The notes beneath the pieces are model-generated. The model did not search any database. It had not been told where the DNA came from and worked only from the letters and a program-made list of their open reading frames with translations. The translations under genes and the position numbers were made by a program. A stretch of DNA of 64,000 bases from an uncultured Polaribacter sp. (lineage in GTDB: Bacteria; Bacteroidota; Bacteroidia; Flavobacteriales; Flavobacteriaceae). The stretch is taken from NCBI GenBank assembly GCA_943787375.1, contig CALSME010000006.1, positions 87,488-151,487 on the forward strand, given 5' to 3'. Positions 57,601-64,000 of the stretch are shown in pieces; position 1 is the stretch's first letter; every line of letters begins with the position of its first letter.

Positions 57601-59259
57601 AATGTTCGTGCCAGCAACGTTTGCTTGGGCATCTGTGAGGCTTGTAAAATAGAGCACTTCGTAATCAGTATCCGATTGGGTCCCTAGCACTTGCGGAGTG
57701 ATATCTGTATCAAAATCAAAAGCATGAAATCCATCTTGATCTGTGTCACAGATTTCGATATTTGTTGGCATATTTGCAACAGGTTCATCAATGACATCAA
57801 TGGTAAATTCGATAATATTGGAACAAGTTGTATCTGCGTTATTTTGAACTCTAGCAAAGATAGATTCAATTGTAAATGCCGTTGTGTTTGTATAGCTAGT
57901 CCCATTTAAATTTGTACCTGCGATATTGTCCTGAGCAGCTGTTAAACTGTTGAAATAAAGCACTTCAAAGTCTGTGTTAGATTGCCCGTTTAAAATGACG
58001 GGTGTTGTGTCAGTATCAAAGTTGAATGTATGAAATCCATCTCCATTGTCATCACAAATAACAATATTTCCAGGGTCATTTGCAGTCGGTTCTTCAAAAA
58101 CTTGAATTGTAAATTCGACAATATCACCACAGGCTTCTACACCAACGTTTTGGATTCGAGCAAAAATGGTTTCCAACGTAAAAGCAGTTGCATTTGTGTA
58201 ACTACTTCCATTAATATTTGTTCCTGCTACATTTGCTTCCGCATCGGCCAAGCTTGTAAAATATAAAACTTCAAAATCGGTTGCCGATTGTCCGTTTAGT
58301 ATTTGTGGAGTAACATCGGTATCAAAATCAAAAGCATGAAAGCCATCACCATCAGCATCACAAATTTCTACATTGTCTGGAGTGGAAGCAGTTGGAACGT
58401 CAAAAAAGGTGATTTCTACTTCATCTTGCCCAATATTTCCGTCAGTATCCGTAACAATTGCTTTGTAAATTCCAGAGACATTGTTTGTAATATTTAAAGT
58501 AGCGCTTGTTTCTCCGGGAAGTGTATTGAATCCAGAACCAGTATCTAACTGCCATTCATAAGTATCTACAGTTCCAGTTGTTGGAGTTGCATCTAATTCA
58601 ACATCAGTGCCAACACATACATCTTGATCCAGTCCCAATTCACCTACTACAATAGTACAATCTGTGACACCAGCACCGGCCTCTCCAAAGTTAGTTTGAA
58701 CTAGTTTGATAAAACCCTCAGCGTTCGAAAAGTTTGTTACCAGTAACACATAGTAATCTCCAGCATTCGCATTTGGAATTCTAAAGGTTTCTATAAATCG
58801 ACTCGAATAACTACAATCAATAACATTCGACATGTCTTGATTGTCAATATAATAGTTGTTAAGAACCCCCGATTCAGAAGTGTTATTCTGACCAATTCCT
58901 GCATTGTACTCCAAACTAGAACAGTTATTCTCAGCAGTTCGGAAAGGCCCCCATGCAATAAAATCAACATCCAAGTCGGTTCCGTTTGGATTTCCATCTA
59001 CATCAAACGAGCTATTTTGAATAATATCAAACTCTAATGACCCAGTTTGATCAATTTTTATGAAAAACCAAGCCTGATTTGGTGTTTGTCCTAAACATCC
59101 GATGGTTCCACCATCTGGAGATCCTGTTACATTTGGAAATATTTTGACACCGTTTTCATCGGAACAAGAAGGTTCAGCTCCTTCACAGTTGGAAGAACCG
59201 TTTTGTGAAAAGGCCGTTGCAAAAGATAAAATTATAAGTAGCGTAAGAAGTTTTTTCAT
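52801..59259 (-). CDS. Giant T9SS type B surface protein C with nine tandem modules
   Basis: 2152 residues, first gene of the cluster. A signal peptide (about 1-19, ATAFSQ) precedes a Cys-rich N-terminal domain (20-200) and an Ig-like domain (205-290, TYEWQLDTGSGFNTLPG). Nine tandem repeats of 102 residues (292-1209) follow, each with ICDxDxDGFHxFxFDxDITPQ, YFxSLxxAQxNxxGTNxxGSSYTN and a second Cys near position 86. Further diverged modules and the C-terminal block shared with proteins A and B follow, ending in a type B sorting domain. Acidic DxDxDG stretches could bind Ca2+, and the Cys pair could form a disulfide in each module. Function is probably adhesion or surface-layer structure. It stands 167 bases from a divergent operon. 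Confidence 0.88.
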   Translation of the reverse strand: MKKLLTLLIILSFATAFSQNGSSNCEGAEPSCSDENGVKIFPNVTGSPDGGTIGCLGQTPNQAWFFIKIDQTGSLEFDIIQNSSFDVDGNPNGTDLDVDFIAWGPFRTAENNCSSLEYNAGIGQNNTSESGVLNNYYIDNQDMSNVIDCSYSSRFIETFRIPNANAGDYYVLLVTNFSNAEGFIKLVQTNFGEAGAGVTDCTIVVGELGLDQDVCVGTDVELDATPTTGTVDTYEWQLDTGSGFNTLPGETSATLNITNNVSGIYKAIVTDTDGNIGQDEVEITFFDVPTASTPDNVEICDADGDGFHAFDFDTDVTPQILNGQSATDFEVLYFTSLADAEANVAGTNINGSSYTNATAFTLETIFARIQNVGVEACGDIVEFTIQVFEEPTANDPGNIVICDDNGDGFHTFNFDTDTTPVILNGQSNTDFEVLYFNSLTAAQDNIAGTNLNGTSYTNTTAFTIESIFARVQNNADTTCSNIIEFTIDVIDEPVANMPTNIEICDTDQDGFHAFDFDTDITPQVLGTQSDTDYEVLYFTSLTDAQANVAGTNINGSSYTNAAAYTLETIYARIQNNSITTCNQITNFTIQVFDEPTANDPGNLVICDDNGDGFHTFNFKADITPLILNGQSDTDYEVLYFNSLVAAQDNIAGTNLDDTNYTNTTAFSVESIFARIQNNANTSCFNTIEFTIDVIDEPVANTPTNIEICDPDRDGFHAFDFDTDITPQVLGTQSDTDYEVLYFTSLTDAQANVAGTNISGSSFTNTAAFTLETIYARIQNNSITSCNQITNFTIQVFDNPIANDPLDVKICDSDRDGFHTFNFDADITPQVLGTQAATNFTVSYFSSLTAAQDNITGTNLDGTSYTNATAFGIESIYVRIQNNANTSCSDIKEFTIQVYDNPVANTPVNIEICDTDNDGFYAFDFDTDITPQVLGSQSDTDFEVRYFTTFAAAQANVAGTNINGSSYTNTNAFTTQNIFARIQNTNNPTCGDIVDFTIQVFETPTANDPLDVEICDIDRDGFYTFNFDADITPQVLGTQADANFTVSYFSSLAEAQSNVAGTNLNGSSYTNANAFTLETIFVRIQNNANTVCSDIEEFTINVFDSPIANAPMDIEICDTDRDGFHDFNFDTTITPQILNGQVASNFNVSYFTSLADAQNNITGTNISGSSYTNTTAFTQETIYARIQNNANTTCSDIVAFTINVNDVASPNQPSIYRLCDDELSGSNSDLTTNSFLLNTKDNEILGLTNSNLDFSISYHTTSVGAQTSATTDVIDKTVPYAITNSQSIFVRIENRNNPDCFVAADDSVGSTFTSFELKVDPLPTLTNPAEFIQCHNEIDLSTTVILTDAMPILSPNYMANGEIFEFYATQSDANAGTSEITGSDLQTYPVTGTGEAWVRVFSDQGCYRIGKINITINFSADIPYDRTFIACDDFLDIDGNDNTNNDDTDGIATFDFSSATDEIKSFYPVATRPNLSVSYYESELDRASNANDINSQIANHRNNNDPSFANNQTIYVKITDENSNACFGTANIFLQVDRVPTANNLAQPLSLCDDFGSGSSDDGENININLRQTVNEILGPSQSEADFIVTYHTSQADASSGNAPILNDTNFRNTAPAGFVPGTVSRQTIYVRVEDRNKVPACFNDHLSFDIEITPLPELQNTIAAIEVCDVPTATDSDPRNRVAQNIDASIRNTDILNGRDPSIFSVRYYKSQTNALADIDRIAIANLLNYENDPANTSFPLNVNSDAPGIETLFFVIYSADTGCASEPFTLDIRIYPEPNIPVNINNYTDCDTDNNGLGNDTDGILENIAFSSKITEVLANYTTAEQSNFTVSFHESLANAQTGNAPLDTNAYENTTNNQTIFVRVLNNQTGCVSDDLSFDIIVNPLPSYDPLDLSQVACLNNLPLTLQVDNPLTGYTYSWVENQSGDEISTAQSVDIRAGGTYTLTVTDRVTLCNRVEMFDVIESEAATITSEHVAVIDETAEIFGNNFSITINDTPGILGIGDYEYALLDEQGNFVYGYQDTFVFDQLSGGFYKVLVRDKNGCDENGIPASLVVPVVEFPDFFTPNGDGVNDTWNLKGTNSNYYPSSEIYIYNRFGKVVAKVDLSEQGWDGTYNGKRLPSDDYWVSIKLVPFDTNKKTIFKTGNLSLLRK
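55427..55563 (-). repeat. 137-bp segment shared with gene A
   Basis: Partner of 43411-43547, apparently identical over its whole length. Confidence 0.75.
55633..58386 (-). repeat. Nine tandem 306-bp repeats
   Basis: The period is 306 bp (102 codons), seen from the regular spacing of the ICD codons near 55913, 56218, 56522, 56828, 57135, 57440, 57747, 58053 and 58360. Repeats 2 and 4 resemble each other more than their neighbours, as do 3 and 5, and 6 and 8. This suggests duplication of two-repeat units. Confidence 0.88.
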
Positions 59260-59376
59260 GGTAAAAAGGACATGTTGTATTTGCTAAAATAAGAATATTA
59301 TGAAATCAATAACATCAAAATCAATAATTTATTAAAAGAGTTGAAAAATAAATTAATTGTATTTAAAATAGATTCC

Positions 59377-59407
59377 TTGGAAAGTAAATGTAAATAGTAT
59401 ATTTTTG
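59377..59407 (+). promoter_or_regulatory. Promoter for the glutaredoxin-like/marR/pirin operon
   Basis: TTG at 59377-59379 and TATTTTTG at 59400-59407 are 20 bases apart, a good -33/-7 match, ending 19 bases before the first ATG. Confidence 0.65.
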
Positions 59408-59426
59408 ACTCATATTAAAAATAACG

Positions 59427-59675
59427 ATGAGAATACGTTTATATGGTAAGCAAGGACACGCACATACAGTTGCTTTTAAAAATTTTTTAAGAATGGGAGC
59501 AATTCCTTTTGAATATAAAGATATTTTAAAAGATGAAACTGCAAAAATGCATACTAAAGAATTGTATGATGGGCAATTAAAAGTGCCAACTCTTTTTGTT
59601 GATGAAAAAATTTATCGCGTACCATCCTCGGATGAATTCAATAAAATTATGGAAAGCTTAATGTTAAAAGGATAA
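59427..59675 (+). CDS. Glutaredoxin-fold protein lacking the active-site cysteines
   Basis: 82 residues. The sequence follows the glutaredoxin or GST N-terminal thioredoxin fold: strand MRIRLYGK, helix TVAFKNFLRMGAIPFEYKDI, the cis-Pro strand KVPTLFVDEKIYRV, and a final helix. The place of the CxxC motif (residues 9-13) reads GHAHT, and no Cys occurs in the whole protein. It cannot do dithiol or monothiol redox chemistry by the known mechanism. It may instead bind a ligand or glutathione-like thiol, or act as a GST-like domain. The marR gene starts two bases after its stop, so the two are likely translated together. Confidence 0.75.
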   Translation: MRIRLYGKQGHAHTVAFKNFLRMGAIPFEYKDILKDETAKMHTKELYDGQLKVPTLFVDEKIYRVPSSDEFNKIMESLMLKG

Positions 59676-59677
59676 TA

Positions 59678-60115
59678 ATGGGAGACATTGGTAAAGACAT
59701 TCAATCTCAGTTTGAATCTGAAAAAATAAAAGCGCTTATCAATATAAAATATACTGCAAATTGGTTAAATAGCAAAGAAAATATTTTTTTCAAACCTTAT
59801 GGAATCTCTCCTCAGCAGTATAATATTTTAAGGATTTTAAGAGGTGCAAAAAAAGAAATTAAGGTACAAGTCATTAAAAATAGAATGATTGAGCGTGCAC
59901 CAAACGCTACCCGTTTGATGGATAAGTTGTGTGAAAAAGGATTGATTGAAAGAATGCGCTGTAAAGAAGATCGAAGGGTTGTTTATGTAGCCATTACCAA
60001 AACAGGTTTGTCTCTATTAACCAAGATTGATTTGCATGGAAATATTTCCTTTTTAGATAAATTATCCGAAGAAGAAGCCGCAGTTTTAAGTGATTTATTA
60101 GATAAGATTAGATAA
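59678..60115 (+). CDS. MarR family transcriptional regulator
   Basis: 145 residues. A winged helix-turn-helix repressor of the MarR type, expected to be a dimer. The core runs through NIKYTANWLNSKENIFFKPYGISPQQYNILRILRG, the recognition region ERAPNATRLMDKLCEKGLIERMRCKEDRR, and the wing VYVAITKTGLSLL. Cys85 and Cys95 flank the end of the recognition helix and could sense oxidants, as in OhrR-type members; this is inference. It lies in one operon with the glutaredoxin-like gene upstream and pirin 24 bases downstream, which are its most likely targets. The best promoter is upstream of the glutaredoxin-like gene. Confidence 0.9.
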   Translation: MGDIGKDIQSQFESEKIKALINIKYTANWLNSKENIFFKPYGISPQQYNILRILRGAKKEIKVQVIKNRMIERAPNATRLMDKLCEKGLIERMRCKEDRRVVYVAITKTGLSLLTKIDLHGNISFLDKLSEEEAAVLSDLLDKIR

Positions 60116-60139
60116 AAACATCCTCCCAAAAAAAATAAA

Positions 60140-61009
60140 ATGAACACACTCAAATCCATACAGCATTGCATTGCGAGCCCATTTGTAAATATGGGACCTA
60201 TACGATTGCGACAACCTTTACCTTCAGAAGGAATTGAAAATGTAGATCCATTCATCTTGTTACACCATTATGGACCCTATGCAATCTCAGAATTTAACAA
60301 TCCGTTTGACTTAGGGCCGCATCCACACAGAGGTTTTGAGCCCATTACATTGCTTTTTAAAGGCGAACAATTTCACAGAGATTCTCTTGGAAATGAGATG
60401 GTTGTAAAGGCAGGTGGCGTTCAATGGACTACCGCAGGACACGGAATTGTACATGCAGAAGCACCTACCAAAGAATTTGTTCAACGAGGCGGTGAGTTGG
60501 AAGGTATTCAGTTGTGGTTAAATTTACCTGCAAAAGATAAATTAATGCCTCCAAATTATCAACATTTAGAAGCAGCTCAAATTCCAAAAATAGTATCAGC
60601 AGACCAAAAAGTGCAATTAAATATAATTGCAGGAAATCAAAAAGAGCAAATAGGTTTGATTCAAACTCAAACAGCAGTTAATGTGTTTACTGCAGTAGCT
60701 CAAGAAAATGGAATGCTTACTGTTGATATTCCACAAAATCACCAGTCGTTGCTATATGTTTTGGAGGGAATCGTTTTAGTAAACGATACTCAAGTCTTGA
60801 AAAAAGGTGAAAATCAAATGATAGTGTTCAATCAAGATGGAAATTCAATTCAATTTGAAGCAAAAACAACCAGTACAATTTTAATTTTATCGGGTGAGCC
60901 TATTCTTGAAAAAGTGACGCAATATGGTCCCTATGTTATGAATACACAAACTGAAATATTAGAAGCAATGCGGGATTATCAACAAGGTAAAATGGGGTAT
61001 TTATATTAA
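60140..61009 (+). CDS. Pirin family protein (bicupin)
   Basis: 289 residues. Pirins are bicupin proteins with one Fe site. Some are quercetin 2,3-dioxygenases and others are redox-dependent regulators. The N-terminal cupin has the metal ligands His61 and His63 (GPHPHRGFEP), His105 and Glu107 (GIVHAEAP). The middle has ELEGIQLWLNLPAKDKLMPPNYQHL, and the C-terminal cupin carries the GEPILEKVTQYGPYVMNT segment. The C-terminus with MRDYQQGKMGYLY is typical. The MarR neighbour suggests induction by an aromatic or oxidative signal, a common context for pirins. Substrate not known. Confidence 0.93.
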   Translation: MNTLKSIQHCIASPFVNMGPIRLRQPLPSEGIENVDPFILLHHYGPYAISEFNNPFDLGPHPHRGFEPITLLFKGEQFHRDSLGNEMVVKAGGVQWTTAGHGIVHAEAPTKEFVQRGGELEGIQLWLNLPAKDKLMPPNYQHLEAAQIPKIVSADQKVQLNIIAGNQKEQIGLIQTQTAVNVFTAVAQENGMLTVDIPQNHQSLLYVLEGIVLVNDTQVLKKGENQMIVFNQDGNSIQFEAKTTSTILILSGEPILEKVTQYGPYVMNTQTEILEAMRDYQQGKMGYLY

Positions 61010-61067
61010 CACTGATACTAAATTACTCATTTTTTTGAATCTTTCTTTTCAAAGAATGACTATTTAA

Positions 61068-63206
<2,139 letters not shown>

Positions 63207-63271
63207 ATTTTTAATTACTTTTACGGAACTAATTATTTTTTTGAAATACATATCCCCTAGATCTCATTAAT

Positions 63272-63823
63272 ATGAAAAAAATAGTAATCATTCTCTTAGT
63301 GCTTCAAAGTTTTTTATTGAATGCACAAGAACCCCCTAAAATGTTAAAATATAATGCTAAAAATGCAGCAAATATTTTTTATTATCAGATAGACGAAATT
63401 CCTAAAAAGATTAAAGTAAAAAGTGAGGCGTTAAAAAAAATTACAATCAAAGAACTTCGAACTTACAATAGTAAAATAAAGAACATTTCTTTTTTAAAAT
63501 TTCAAGAGTTACGCGAATTGGAAGATTTAGTCAACGCAATTGGAGAACAGTCAAGAACAAATGTAGACCTGAGAAGAAAACTTCGTAAAAATATAGAAAT
63601 GGTAATTTTGCCAATCAGAGATTCTGTAGCAAAATTTGAAGAAACCATTAATAGTTCCTTTAAAACTGTTTTGTCTAAAAAACAATACAAGAAGTGGATA
63701 AAGTATCAAAAAAATGTAAAGAGAGAATTGTTGCCAAAACGTCCAAGAAACACAAGTGCACGTCCCCCAACAAATGGTATGGGTAGAAGAAGAGGTGGAC
63801 AAAGAAGAGGTAATGGCTTTTAA
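63272..63823 (+). CDS. Secreted protein with Arg/Gly-rich tail, unknown function
   Basis: 183 residues. A signal peptide (about 1-19, VLQSFLLNAQ) precedes a helical, Lys/Glu-rich body (40-150) that is likely coiled coil (KSEALKKITIKELRTYNSKIKNI; LRKNIEMVILPIRDSVAKFEE). The tail is strongly basic: RPRNTSARPPTNGMGRRRGGQRRGNGF. I recognise no family with confidence. The helical envelope body and small size recall Spy/CpxP-like proteins of Bacteroidota, but the LTxxQ motif is not clear (VLSKKQYKKW is the nearest). It stands alone 65 bases after fadH. Confidence 0.7.
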   Translation: MKKIVIILLVLQSFLLNAQEPPKMLKYNAKNAANIFYYQIDEIPKKIKVKSEALKKITIKELRTYNSKIKNISFLKFQELRELEDLVNAIGEQSRTNVDLRRKLRKNIEMVILPIRDSVAKFEETINSSFKTVLSKKQYKKWIKYQKNVKRELLPKRPRNTSARPPTNGMGRRRGGQRRGNGF

Positions 63824-63899
63824 AAACAGAATAAATTTCGATTTCGATTAATTAATTTTCTAAATAAATAATCGATATTTGTTGCACTATATATAAATG

Positions 63900-63913
63900 C
63901 AAGTATATACTTG
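63900..63913. promoter_or_regulatory. Perfect 14-bp palindrome, candidate operator
   Basis: CAAGTATATACTTG is its own reverse complement and lies 25 bases before the ATG of the last, partial gene. The size and position fit an operator for a dimeric regulator. Confidence 0.45.
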
Positions 63914-63938
63914 TCTACCCCTAAAAGAATAAATTAAA

Positions 63939-64000
63939 ATGATGAATAAAAATACGGTCCTTTCGTGGGCCACCTTTATAATGATATTTGTAGGACTGGG
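63939..64000 (+). CDS. N-terminal fragment of a membrane protein
   Basis: Only 20 codons are present, from the ATG at 63939. They read MMNKNTVLSWATFIMIFVGL, a short polar start followed by a hydrophobic segment like a first TM helix. The preceding A-rich AATTAAA is typical of start regions here. The family cannot be told. The palindrome 25 bases upstream suggests regulated expression. Confidence 0.55.
   Translation, partial: MMNKNTVLSWATFIMIFVGL

Noticed and set aside
40797..59259. Mobile element carrying the giant genes
   Set aside because: No transposase, integrase, terminal inverted repeats or target duplications were seen around the cluster; the repeats lie inside coding regions and are in direct orientation.

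Overview
The window is AT-rich chromosomal DNA from a Gram-negative, gliding-type member of the Bacteroidota, most likely a marine Flavobacteriaceae close to Polaribacter or Tenacibaculum. The evidence is a type IX secretion system (T9SS) block (gldJ, porU, porV), T9SS type B sorting domains on three giant surface proteins, menaquinone genes, a fused ResB/CcsA cytochrome c maturation protein, and promoters with the Bacteroidota -7 box TAnnTTTG. No rRNA, tRNA, CRISPR array, prophage or intact insertion sequence was seen. Assignment to a genus is inference.

Layout. 1-5.0 kb: 5' end of gldJ, divergent from porU and porV (T9SS sortase and its outer-membrane shuttle). 5.0-10.3 kb: cytidine deaminase, a 409-bp gap without a gene, a KAS III-like synthase, guaA, and a LysM/periplasmic-binding lipoprotein, closed by a strong bidirectional terminator. 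10.3-17.1 kb (minus strand): a small membrane protein, the ccsBA fusion, an LtaS-like sulfatase-fold enzyme and tsaD. 17.2-21.7 kb: tamB, divergent from tsaD. 21.7-26.1 kb: Na+/solute symporter, pfkA, gap, ridA. 26.1-33.6 kb: an lptD-like gene divergent from an amidase gene, then mlaD, two iron-sulfur proteins of heterodisulfide-reductase type and a SPOR-like lipoprotein. 33.7-38.3 kb: menaquinone operon menA, SRPBCC, menC, CPBP protease, menE. 38.3-40.7 kb (minus): yebC and an acyl-CoA carboxylase beta gene broken by one extra base.

40.8-59.3 kb (minus) is the most unusual region. Three consecutive genes encode secreted proteins of 2152, 1891 and 2082 residues. Each has a different N-terminal half: nine tandem 102-residue repeats; a C-type-lectin-like domain; or an IgGFc-binding-like domain with thrombospondin type 3 repeats. 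All three share a C-terminal block. It is 2467 bp long and nearly identical at DNA level between the second and third genes, and mosaic in the first. It ends in a T9SS type B sorting signal, so these are likely cargo of the PorU/PorV system at the start of the window. The arrangement looks like a modular adhesin locus kept uniform by recombination.

59.4-64.0 kb: a glutaredoxin-fold protein without active-site cysteines, a MarR regulator and a pirin in one operon, then a 2,4-dienoyl-CoA reductase, a small secreted Arg/Gly-tailed protein, and the first codons of a membrane protein preceded by a perfect 14-bp palindrome.
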